Assembly: GCA_049487715.1 (NCBI GenBank)
Contig: CP150546.1
Location: 62,001-126,000, forward strand
Reading direction: 5' to 3'
From: Pycnococcus provasolii
Lineage: Eukaryota > Chlorophyta > Pseudoscourfieldiophyceae > Pseudoscourfieldiales
Length of the DNA: 64,000 nt
Position numbers and translations under genes: made by a program. How positions within the stretch are numbered: position 1 is the stretch's first letter; each line of letters opens with the position of its first letter. This document shows positions 18,301-25,651 of the stretch, one piece after another. Under the pieces are notes generated by a model that saw only the letters and a program-made list of their open reading frames with translations, was not told where the DNA came from and made no database searches.

Positions 18301-19940
18301 GTACTGCCCAAGACCAGGTGGACCGTCTTGAAGCGGAGCTTGCGAGCGCGTCGTCGTCGAAGGGCGAGGAGATCCGCGAGCTCGGCGCGGCGCTAGCGAC
18401 GGCGCGTGGTGAGCTTGATCAGGTGCACGCTGAGCTTGAGGCGTCCGAGAAGGGGCGTGGTACTGCCCAAGACCAGGTGGACCGTCTTGAAGCGGAGCTT
18501 GCGAGCGCGTCGTCGTCGAAGGGCGAGGAGATCCGCGAGCTCGGCGCGGCGCTAGCGACGGCGCGTGGCGAGCTTGATCAGGTGCGTGCTGAGCTTGAGG
18601 CGTCCGAGGAGGGGCGTGTTACTGCCCAAGACCAGGTGGACCGTCTTGAAGCGGAGCTTGCGAGCGCGTCGTCGTCGAAGGGCGAGGAGATCCGCGAGCT
18701 CGGCGCGGCGCTAGCGACGGCGCGTGGTGAGCTTGATCAGGTGCGCGCTGAGCTTGAGGCGTCCGAGAAGGGGCGTGGTACTGCCCAAGACCAGGTGGAC
18801 CGTCTTGAAGCGGAGCTTGCGAGCGCATCGTCGTCGAAGGGCGAGGAGATCCGCGAGCTCGGCGCGGCGCTAGCGACGGCGCGTGGCGAGCTTGATCAGG
18901 TGCGCGCTGTGCTTGAGGCGTCCGAGGAGGGGCATGGTACTGCCCAAGACCAGGTGGACCGTCTTGAAGCGGAGCTTGCGAGCGCATCGTCGTCGAAGGG
19001 CGAGGAGATCCGCGAGCTCGGCGCGGCGCTAGCGACGGCGCGCGCTGAGCTTGGTGCCGCCGTGGAGGCGCGCGATGCGGCGGAGGCACGTGCCAAGATG
19101 CTTGAGCGCGCCGCCATCGAGGCAAAATCTGGATTGGATAGGGCAAAGGCGACGGCAATCGCAGCAACCGAGGCGGCGGAGAAGGCGCATGCGGAGGCGA
19201 CTGTGGCCCGCACTGAAGTGAGCAGCACCGTGCGAATCACGGAGAAGGCTGCAGCACAGGCCGTGGCTGAAGCTGAATCGCGTAGTCAAATGGCAATGGA
19301 AAGTGCTGTTGAGGAGCGTATGCGCGCACAGGGGCTCGAGGATGCCGAGCAACGTGCGAGAGAGGCGGAGGCTGACTCACGTCGCGCAAATGACCGGGCA
19401 GAAAAGCTCGCCAGGATGCTCGAGGAGGAACGTGCGGCCAAAGCTCAGCTTACTGTGACGCAGGTCGAGGAGCGCGATCCTCCCGCATCTAGGGTGGGAG
19501 GACCCACGCCGGAAGTGCGCGCCTTGCAGCGCGAGGTTGCGCGACTGCAGCGCCAAATCCGCGAGATGACGACAGACGTGGCGTCGCACGTGGCGACGGA
19601 CGTCGAGCGCTTGAGCACTCCGCTCAGACAGCGCCTACAGGATGTGGATGAGCAAGTATCGATGCAGCGCCAGCGTGCCGAGCTTGCGGAGGCGCGAATC
19701 CTTCAGATGGAGTCGGAGCTTGGTGCGTTGAAGGCGACGAGTGCACCTCTGGCGTCGCCGGCTTCGATGAGCCCGGCATCCACCGCATCTGCCATGACGC
19801 CAACAACACAGTTGCTGGAGATGGAAGACAGCAGCGGTATTACGCCTGACAAGAAAGAGGTCCGCCGCCTGCAAGGCTTGCTATTCCGGCGAGAGAAGGA
19901 AAAGCAGCGCTTGCAGAGGAAGCTCGCGGCGCCAAAATAA
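15372..19940 (+). CDS. Giant coiled-coil protein with internal repeat arrays
   Basis: 1522 residues. Residues 1-140 are Ser/Asp-rich and disordered, with LTDYFSNQSR and a basic patch. Nearly all the rest is heptad-patterned coiled coil. A 66-residue unit (QRRDEAAADSRRANDRAEELA...) repeats about four times at ~275-510. A 53-residue unit (GELDQVxAELEASExGR then TAQDQVDRLEAELASA) repeats eleven times at 641-1223. A shorter tail ends with VRRLQGLLFRREKEKQRLQRKL. It is probably a cytoskeletal or organelle scaffold, such as a golgin-, rootlet- or centrosome-type protein, but composition alone cannot say which. Its 3' UTR carries the 42-bp element shared with CbbY. Confidence 0.8.
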   Translation: MPAGSAMNLSPGSVNMPSLLKPPSAALLKTHSANATSHRKAFRPLTDYFSNQSRTASSSAKKHTKRNVHVYSDDSDVSLRSSLDYASHEVETDEEEEHLDGQDEEEECVSLSASSSDGEINEQDADNEDVDELRLRLRTAVAVADSLKGLAEERGEQLQAAALLRRVERVRPTTQKQRRKSRTDEARARRAMSIDADALALAVEAAEAWTPDQSAVDVGTTTPFQHLCSMIETPPLVPCPTDATQQYPSDGASDDATATELRRVRRALLDAELELQRRDEAAADSRRANDRAEEFARMLEEERSAKAQLTVMQASHVAERDAAIDDAETARAELHAVRQELQRRDEAAADSRRANDRAEELARVLEEERAAKAQLTVMQAAHAAERDAAIDDAETARAEFAAVRQELQRRDEAAADSRRANDRAEELARVLEEERSAKAQLTVMQAAHVAERDAAIDDAETARAELYAVRRELQRRDEAAADSRRANDRAEDLARMLGEERAAKISLEKALAVANKDADEASANQDATNETLRSQLQRAKSLMATSTSARQALAAERDAAIDDADMARAELAAVRQELEQVEVELQRRDGLEANSRRANDRAETLADLLEEERAAKAQLTVMQAAHVAERDAAIDDAETARGELDQVRAELEASEEGRVTAQDQVDRLEAELASASSSKGEEIRELGAALATARGELDQVHAELEASEKGRGTAQDQVDRLEAELASASSSKGEEIRELGAALATARGELDQVHAELEASEKGRGTAQDQVDRLEAELASASSSKGEEIRELGAALATARGELDQVRAELEASEKGRGTAQDQVDRLEAELASASSSKGEEIRELGAALATARGELDQVHAELEASEKGRGTAQDQVDRLEAELASASSSKGEEIRELGAALATARGELDQVHAELEASEEGRGTAQDQVDRLEAELASASSSKGEEIRELGAALATARGELDQVRAELEASEKGRGTAQDQVDRLEAELASASSSKGEEIRELGAALATARGELDQVHAELEASEKGRGTAQDQVDRLEAELASASSSKGEEIRELGAALATARGELDQVRAELEASEEGRVTAQDQVDRLEAELASASSSKGEEIRELGAALATARGELDQVRAELEASEKGRGTAQDQVDRLEAELASASSSKGEEIRELGAALATARGELDQVRAVLEASEEGHGTAQDQVDRLEAELASASSSKGEEIRELGAALATARAELGAAVEARDAAEARAKMLERAAIEAKSGLDRAKATAIAATEAAEKAHAEATVARTEVSSTVRITEKAAAQAVAEAESRSQMAMESAVEERMRAQGLEDAEQRAREAEADSRRANDRAEKLARMLEEERAAKAQLTVTQVEERDPPASRVGGPTPEVRALQREVARLQRQIREMTTDVASHVATDVERLSTPLRQRLQDVDEQVSMQRQRAELAEARILQMESELGALKATSAPLASPASMSPASTASAMTPTTQLLEMEDSSGITPDKKEVRRLQGLLFRREKEKQRLQRKLAAPK
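16194..16890 (+). repeat. 198-bp coding tandem repeat, about four copies
   Basis: CTGCAGCGTCGCGACGAGGC or close variants begin at 16194, 16392, 16590 and 16788, exactly 198 bp (66 codons) apart. Partial copies recur near 17127 and 19375. Confidence 0.92.
17292..19040 (+). repeat. 159-bp coding tandem repeat, eleven copies
   Basis: Eleven units, 53 codons each, start with CGTGGTGAGCTTGATCAGGT or the GGCGAG variant at 17292, 17451 and so on. Units are almost identical in DNA. Differences concentrate at a few codons (CGT/CAC at QVRA or QVHA, GAG/AAG, GGT/GTT). The near-identity also creates long spurious reverse-strand open frames. Confidence 0.95.
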
Positions 19941-20322
19941 ATTCAGTAATGAAGTTGCACTTTAGTTTGTCCAACGGTCGTCCCTTCACACCATTCACTT
20001 TCACCATTCAGCCCATTCACCGGTGCCATTCACTGCGCGTTTTTGTTTATGGCGCAGGTGATTTTGAAGGTTATACACGCACAGTTGAGGACACGAAGCA
20101 GCATGTTGCGAGTTCAGTTGTGTGTGTGTCTGTGGGTGGATGGATGGGATTCAATCACGATTTAAGCAGAAAATGTATTTTATTTTGGTCTATTAATCGG
20201 GTGCAGAATTGCTTAAAAGGAAGAAATACGGAATCTGGAATAGCAAAAGCACTGTATATAAAACACCCATACAGAATATAACTTTACCCTCGACCCCCTC
20301 GTACGCAAGCAGATGTACGAAT
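19941..20322. other. Convergent intergenic region
   Basis: 382 bp between two gene 3' ends. It contains the shared 3' element, a run of ATTCAC-like repeats (about 19989-20035) and AT-rich 3'-UTR-like sequence. No gene is supported. Confidence 0.5.
19942..19983 (+). promoter_or_regulatory. Shared 3'-UTR element, copy 1
   Basis: TTCAGTAATG, then TTGCACTTTA, then TTTGTCCAACGG, then TCGTCC. It starts 2 bp after the stop and matches 24249-24290 at most positions. Confidence 0.7.
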
Positions 20323-22527
20323 TTAGTTGAATGCGGCGCCGAGGAGTAGCGCGGAGGCAAGAGCAAGGCTTCCCGCCGTGCTTGAAGCGGCAGATGTGAT
20401 CTTTCCTGGAATCTTGACTGCATCTTCCGGGTTCTCCTTGAGCTTGTCGATGCCATCCTTGACGTCCTTCGTCGCGTTCTTACCAGCATCAATCGCGCCA
20501 CCCACGCTGTCAAGAGCCTTGTCAATGTAGTCCGTTGTTTGGTTTGTCGTGGGAGGCGTCGTCGGCGGCATCGTCGTCGGCGTCGGCATCGTCGTCGGCA
20601 TCGTCGTCGGCATCGTCGTAGGCGTAGGCGTAGGGGGTGCCGTCGTCGGCGTCGGCATCGTCGTCGGCGTAGGCGTAGGCGTAGGGGGTCCGCCGGGGCA
20701 CGGGGCACGGATATGGCACTTGACCTTGAATCCCGCTCTCACAACGGAGAAGTCTGTCGTGAAGATCATGCGCTCGTACGTGGAAGCAGGAATTTGAATG
20801 TTCGCAGGTGTGGCAGCTCCGCTGAACCTTCCCAGCTGGTTGCCCGCGCTGTTGACGTGCGTGACGAAATCATACCCTTGCTCGAGATCGAACGCGAGGA
20901 ACTCCACGCAGACGGGGCCTTCCATTTCGATAATACCACGCAGGTTGTTTGCGTAGTTGTTCGGGTGATTCTTCGACATGTATTCGTCCGCAGCCGGGCC
21001 GGTCTCTAGCGCCGTTCCATCGCCTTCCGTGATGAAGCAACCGGCGCCACGCGGCGGCGGGGGCGGCGCATTCGGGGGGGCAATTGGAGGCGGCGGCGGG
21101 CTCGGCCCGGGATTCACGAGAAATTCCATCGCCTTGCCGACGTTCAGGCGTCCTTCACTCACGCACTTTCCTGCGAGTGCCGAGATCGGGTCGACCGTAA
21201 GCATGAGAGCACGCTTCACCTGCGCACCTCCGGAGACGCCGCTGAGTGACGGGTTTCCGGCATACAGCAGAGCCGCGGCGCCAGCGACGTGTGGTGTGGC
21301 CATGGACGTTCCGCTGTACGTCGCGTAGCGGTTGTTGTGGATCGTGCTGAGAATGTTGGATCCAGGCGCGCCGAGGTCAACGGTTGTTGCGCCGTAGCAG
21401 CTGAAGCCCGAGCGGCCGTCGGTGTCCGTCGTTGACGCGACGCTGATGACGTTGTCGCTGTTGTAGTTGCTTGGGTAGTGCGGCGTGACATCGTTGTTCG
21501 TATTGCTGTTTCCCGCGGCAGCGACGAAGAGCTGTCCAATCGCCTCCGCAGCGCCGATCGCATCTTTCAAGCCTTGGCTGTATCCGCCTCCGCCCCACGA
21601 GTTGGACGTGAGCGTGAATCCCATTCGAACGCCATACTCGACGCACTTGATCGCGCCGGATGTCGATCCGCTTCCGCTAGCGGAGAGGAACTTGCACCCG
21701 GCCAACTTCAATTGCTGGCTGACGCCCACGACGCCCACGCCATTGTTTCCCACAGCGCCGATGGTTCCCGCGCAGTGCGTTCCGTGGCTTTGGTCATCCA
21801 TGGGATCACCGCTGTTGGTGATGGCGTTGATGCCGTACACGTCGTCGATGTAGCCGTTTCCGTCGTCGTCTTGCCCGTTGCCGGGAATTTCTCCCGGGTT
21901 CACCCACATATTCGCGGAAATGTCGGGGTGGTTGTAGTCGACGCCCGTGTCGATCACAAGCACGGTGACGTTGCTCGATCCCGTCGTCTGCCTCCAGGCG
22001 CCTGGCTCGCCAGCGTTCGGCTGGTTGTCCATGACGCCAATCTTCGTCATGCCCCAAAGTTGTCCGAAGCTCGGGTCGTTCGGCGCGGACGTCTGGTCGG
22101 CATACAGCACGCGGTCGGGCTCGGCGTACTCGATCTCGACGAGTCCGCTCTGCGCCGCGACGGCGGAGGTGAGCGCAGCGAGCTTGGTGTTGACAATGTC
22201 CTCGGCCTTGTCGACCTTGAAGTCCTTGATGCGCAGCAGAGACAGCCCCGTGCTTGGGAACATGCCCGCGTCGATTTCCTCGAGTCCCGCCACGGAGAGG
22301 ATGGTGTTGAGCGCGGCGTTGGCCGCCGAGGCGGCGATGCCCCCCTTGGTCTTGAACTTGACGAGAATGTTTCCTGCAAGTTTTTGTTTCGCCTCAGCGG
22401 ACGAGTCGCTCGTGGGCATGAACGACGGCACGTCCTCTTGCGCGAGGGAGAGCGCCGAGCCGGAGAGCAGGAGCGTTCCGACGAGGAGCGAGGAGAGGCC
22501 TGAGAGGGAAGAGAAGGCGGGCGCCAT
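20323..22527 (-). CDS. Secreted subtilisin-like serine protease with CUB-like domain and probable GPI anchor
   Basis: 734 residues from the ATG at 22527; the upstream frame is not preferred. Residues 1-28 are a signal peptide and ~45-145 an inhibitor-type prodomain. The S8 catalytic domain follows: Asp193 in VIDTGVDYNHPD, His248 in SHGTHCAG, the oxyanion Asn in AAAGNSN and Ser408 in SGTSMATPHVAG. A Pro-rich linker leads to a CUB-like beta domain (VCVEFLAFDLEQGYDFVTH...). A long Pro/Thr stem, probably O-glycosylated, follows. The C-terminus (STAGSLALASALLLGAAFN) has no basic tail, fitting a GPI signal. It is likely a cell-surface or wall protease. All catalytic residues are present. Confidence 0.9.
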   Translation of the reverse strand: MAPAFSSLSGLSSLLVGTLLLSGSALSLAQEDVPSFMPTSDSSAEAKQKLAGNILVKFKTKGGIAASAANAALNTILSVAGLEEIDAGMFPSTGLSLLRIKDFKVDKAEDIVNTKLAALTSAVAAQSGLVEIEYAEPDRVLYADQTSAPNDPSFGQLWGMTKIGVMDNQPNAGEPGAWRQTTGSSNVTVLVIDTGVDYNHPDISANMWVNPGEIPGNGQDDDGNGYIDDVYGINAITNSGDPMDDQSHGTHCAGTIGAVGNNGVGVVGVSQQLKLAGCKFLSASGSGSTSGAIKCVEYGVRMGFTLTSNSWGGGGYSQGLKDAIGAAEAIGQLFVAAAGNSNTNNDVTPHYPSNYNSDNVISVASTTDTDGRSGFSCYGATTVDLGAPGSNILSTIHNNRYATYSGTSMATPHVAGAAALLYAGNPSLSGVSGGAQVKRALMLTVDPISALAGKCVSEGRLNVGKAMEFLVNPGPSPPPPPIAPPNAPPPPPRGAGCFITEGDGTALETGPAADEYMSKNHPNNYANNLRGIIEMEGPVCVEFLAFDLEQGYDFVTHVNSAGNQLGRFSGAATPANIQIPASTYERMIFTTDFSVVRAGFKVKCHIRAPCPGGPPTPTPTPTTMPTPTTAPPTPTPTTMPTTMPTTMPTPTTMPPTTPPTTNQTTDYIDKALDSVGGAIDAGKNATKDVKDGIDKLKENPEDAVKIPGKITSAASSTAGSLALASALLLGAAFN

Positions 22528-23289
22528 ATGCTTGGTGCTTACTTGACGTGAGCTTAAGGGAGGTTGGTGGAGTGAAGAATGACAAGGAAAGGGGAAGGGG
22601 GAGGGGACGAGGGGACGAGGGGAAAGTGCACCACCCACATGACCACAACGAGGACGAGGACGAGGATCCCGGGAGATCGGCCGATGAAAGGGGCCCGATC
22701 CCGATGCGGCCCGATCCCGAGCACCTTGCCAGCTGCCACTTGCCAGCTGCACTCATTAACTCGAAGGAATCTGTCGGGTGCGTTTTCCACCGGCTCTTCG
22801 TAGCGCTGTTCGGAAAAGTAAAGCTTGGTGGGAGCGCTTGAGCACTGCAGTACCTCTACCACTAATAAACTTTGGACTGGCGAGGAAGTCTCGGAACACC
22901 TTCTCGGAAAATCATGGATCAATAGTTGCCCTTTGCCCTGTTACTTCTAAAGTTTGGTTATAAACTTTTTAGTGCACCTTCCCTCTCCTCCTCGCGTCTC
23001 GCCCTCTACCTCCGTGCCTCTGACAGGTGGCACGCTCCCGTGATCTCATGCTAGTCTATGCATGCGGTGCTCGACGACGAAACTGCCCCTCAATGGGGGG
23101 AGCCTGCGGGGCGCCACGTTACCCTAGTCGAGTTAGGGTATCTCGTTAGGGTTAGGGTTAGGGTTAGAATTAGGGTTAGCGGGATTTCTTCTTGCCGGCA
23201 AATCTCCGTCAGCGTCGGGTATCTCCCGTCACGCGTTTCTCACCTTAGAAAGTCGCCCTAGTCCGATTAAGATAAGGTTCGCACGCACG
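22528..23289. promoter_or_regulatory. Divergent promoter region with TTAGGG array
   Basis: 762 bp between subtilase and CbbY ATGs. It includes a GAC/GAG-rich tract (22646-22665), C/T-rich stretches and the TTAGGG array at 23145-23179. No gene is convincing. Confidence 0.5.
23145..23179 (+). repeat. TTAGGG array upstream of CbbY
   Basis: Four to five TTAGGG units with one imperfect join (TTAGAATTAGGG), 111 bp before the CbbY ATG. Confidence 0.9.
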
Positions 23290-24225
23290 ATGACGCCAGC
23301 ACGTATCGCGCAGCCGCGATCTCTGCACGCGAAAGCTAGCGTAAGGGCGGGCGCACGGCGTGCAACCCACAAAACCAAACACACGCCGTCGCGTCAAGCC
23401 GGCGTGTGCCGAGCCATCAAGTACGCGCTGCTCTTCGACTGCGACGGCGTCATCGTCGAGACGGAGGAACTACACAGACTCGCGTACAACGGCGCCTTCG
23501 AGGCGTTCGACCTGTACGCTGGCGGAGAACAGGTGAGGTGGTCGCGCGAGTACTACGATGTTCTCGCAAACACCGTCGGAGGAGGAAAGCCGAAAATGAG
23601 GTACCACTTCACAGAAACGCTTCAGGGAACGTGGCCGTCGTCCAAGACTGTGGACGAACACGCAGATGTGCCTGAAAACGACGACGCGCAGATGGCGCTC
23701 ATCGACGCGCTGCAAGACAAGAAGACGGAAATCTACAAGCGAATCGTCGAGGAAGTGGCCGAGGCACGGCCTGGCGTGATCGAGCTCATGGACGAAGCGC
23801 TCGCACGTGACGACGTTGCCGTGGCCATATGCTCCGCGGCGACGCGCGCGGGCTTCGACAAGGTTGTCAACGCAGTCGTTGGCGTGGAGCGCCTCTCTAA
23901 GTTCGATGTCGTGCTCGCGGGAGACGACGTCGACAAGAAGAAGCCCGACCCGCTCATCTACAACATGGCGCGCGAGCGCCTTCCTGGCAACCTCGAGGCG
24001 CACCAGTGCCTCGTGATTGAGGACTCCGTGACGGGCCTACGCGCCGCCAAGGCGGCGGGCATGCTGTGCCTCGTCACGCCCGCGGGAAGCAACCTTAACG
24101 CTCCCTTCATGGACGAGGGTGCCGACTTCGTGGTGGAGGATATTGTGCAGGGCAACGTCAGCGCCTCGTCGCTCTTCCCCCCGACAGGCACTGCGCCGGA
24201 CTTCTCCCAGCTATCTGCGCGCTGA
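23290..24225 (+). CDS. CbbY: CbbY-type HAD phosphatase, plastid-targeted
   Basis: 311 residues. The first ~45 are basic and Ser/Ala/Thr-rich, a classical transit peptide. The HAD core has motif I LLFDCDGVIVETE (Asp49 nucleophile, Asp51 acid/base), motif II AICSAATRAG, motif III Lys in DVDKKKPDPLIY and motif IV VIEDSVTGLRAA. This matches the CbbY group. Plant and bacterial CbbY proteins dephosphorylate xylulose-1,5-bisphosphate, a Rubisco misfire product that inhibits the enzyme. The role here is inferred from that: stromal Rubisco housekeeping. A shared 3'-UTR element follows 24 bp after the stop. Confidence 0.88.
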   Translation: MTPARIAQPRSLHAKASVRAGARRATHKTKHTPSRQAGVCRAIKYALLFDCDGVIVETEELHRLAYNGAFEAFDLYAGGEQVRWSREYYDVLANTVGGGKPKMRYHFTETLQGTWPSSKTVDEHADVPENDDAQMALIDALQDKKTEIYKRIVEEVAEARPGVIELMDEALARDDVAVAICSAATRAGFDKVVNAVVGVERLSKFDVVLAGDDVDKKKPDPLIYNMARERLPGNLEAHQCLVIEDSVTGLRAAKAAGMLCLVTPAGSNLNAPFMDEGADFVVEDIVQGNVSASSLFPPTGTAPDFSQLSAR

Positions 24226-24248
24226 AACAGAAACGCAGAGGTTTTTCT

Positions 24249-24290
24249 TTCAGTAATGGAATGCACTTTACTTTGTCCAACGGGTCGTCC
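24249..24290 (+). promoter_or_regulatory. Shared 3'-UTR element, copy 2
   Basis: TTCAGTAATGGAATGCACTT, then TACTTTGTCCAACGGGTCGTCC. It is close to 19942-19983, with small substitutions and shifts. Confidence 0.7.
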
Positions 24291-24731
24291 ATCATAGACC
24301 TAGTCTATCAACGCCATGATGTTCACTCACAAACTTCACGCGGAAAATCCATACAAATGATTAAAAAAGCCCGGAGCACGCGAGCTAACCCTAACCCTAA
24401 CCCTAAACCCTAACACCCCTGGGCGAGCACGCCTGCCTGCCGTTCTTCCTCTTCCGGAAGAATGGTGATGAGGAGGCAGGGAACGGAAGAACGGTCGTTG
24501 TGTTGTGTGATTTCGTTGTGTTGTGTCCCCCTTCCCTTCCCTTGGACCTCCCCTCCCTCCCTGATCCCACCTTTTCCAACGAGGTCTTGCAACCCCCCCC
24601 CGGGGCCTTGCAAGTTGCAAGGCGAGGGTTCAGTCAACCGAGGCTACCGAGGCCTCGGGGGTGTGTTGAGAGAGGCGACGTGCGACACTGCCGCCGTGGT
24701 TACCTCCCAGGGGAACGAACGAACGACGCTC
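24291..24731. promoter_or_regulatory. Upstream region of the unknown gene at 24732
   Basis: It contains a CCCTAA array at 24386-24414, a run of nine C followed by GGGG (24593-24605) and the inverted motif CCTTGCAAGTTGCAAGG (24606-24622). No gene of its own. Confidence 0.45.
24386..24414 (-). repeat. CCCTAA array
   Basis: Four to five units, one with an extra A (CCCTAAACCC), about 320 bp before the next ATG. Confidence 0.88.
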
Positions 24732-25613
24732 ATGGCGCTCGGAGCTGCGCCTCCAGGTGCAGCCTCCGTCGTGCTCACAGACGCGCTCACGTGCGTGCCA
24801 ATACAGGCGAAAATACACGCAGCAGAAGCGCAAGTGAAGGTGAGGCCGCCCTCGGCGAGATTCGTGGGACTCAAGCATGCGGCGGCGACGACGACGACGA
24901 GGAGAAACAACGGCAGAGCTGCGAGTCAGGGTAGGATGAACAAAATGCAAAGCTTGCCCAGCTTAACGAACACCGCGACGACGGCAGCGGCGTTGGCAGC
25001 AACGGCACCGCCGCGACCCACAAGGAGGGCTTTCAAGCGACTGAACGAGGCCAGAGCAGCGGCGGAGCAGCGGCGAACGGAACGACCTGCCGCACCTCCG
25101 GCTGCAGCACGGGCAAGCACCGCGGGTCAGCTCGCGCAAGCTCATGGGGCTGCAGGTGCACTGACGGCGTCACGAAGCACGCGAAGTGCGGGTGCACAAG
25201 GAACCACACTCGTGGCACCCCTGCCTCCGCGTGCAGCGCCAGCCGCCCCGGCGCAGGCGCAGGCTCATACGCCGCTCCGACCTCTCGTCGGCGCGCCTGA
25301 AAATAAGCCGCCTCGAGGAATCGACGTGGATACAGAGGCGGCCATAGCGCGCACCAGGCAACGGCTGTGGATGCATGCGCAGGCGAAGCGTACGAGACAG
25401 CTGCGCGAGCTTTTGGAGAGCTCGGAAACACGGCGCAGAAGACAGGAGGAGCGTGCGGCGCAAAGCGAGGCAAAGGAGCGTCGACGACAGGAAATTTACG
25501 CCATCAATATGATTTTTCGCGACAGCGAGGCGGCGGCAATCAAGCAGCTGCAACGTTCCGCGGAGGCTGGGGGTAAGTCGTTCGGCACGGCACATATTCA
25601 CCTCGGCGTGTAA
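24732..25613 (+). CDS. Unknown basic, Ala-rich protein with C-terminal helix
   Basis: 293 residues from the ATG at 24732. Residues 1-195 are low-complexity (Ala, Pro, Thr, Arg), with FVGLKHAAATTTTRR and PPRPTRRAFKRLNEARAAAEQ. Residues 205-285 form a continuous charged helix (ARTRQRLWMHAQAKRTRQLRELL...RRRRQEERAAQ...AINMIFRDSEAAAIKQL), typical of cytoskeleton- or axoneme-associated proteins, but I recognise no family. An earlier in-frame ATG at 24462 would add 90 residues crossing C-rich promoter sequence and is less likely. TGTAA overlaps the stop codon. Confidence 0.6.
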   Translation: MALGAAPPGAASVVLTDALTCVPIQAKIHAAEAQVKVRPPSARFVGLKHAAATTTTRRNNGRAASQGRMNKMQSLPSLTNTATTAAALAATAPPRPTRRAFKRLNEARAAAEQRRTERPAAPPAAARASTAGQLAQAHGAAGALTASRSTRSAGAQGTTLVAPLPPRAAPAAPAQAQAHTPLRPLVGAPENKPPRGIDVDTEAAIARTRQRLWMHAQAKRTRQLRELLESSETRRRRQEERAAQSEAKERRRQEIYAINMIFRDSEAAAIKQLQRSAEAGGKSFGTAHIHLGV

Positions 25614-25651
25614 TATACCATTAGATTTACAGAAAAAAATAATCAATACCT

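Noticed and set aside
17292-19040. CRISPR-like array
   Set aside because: Contiguous 159-bp coding repeats without spacers, in a eukaryotic gene.
17347-19167. Long minus-strand open frames with repeated RSQAPLQDGPPGLGQ-like units
   Set aside because: They are the reverse reading of the 159-bp coding repeats. The plus-strand frame explains the repeats as heptad coiled coil.
24462-24731. Earlier ATG for the unknown gene at 24732
   Set aside because: The added segment translates C-rich promoter DNA. The downstream ATG gives a more protein-like start.
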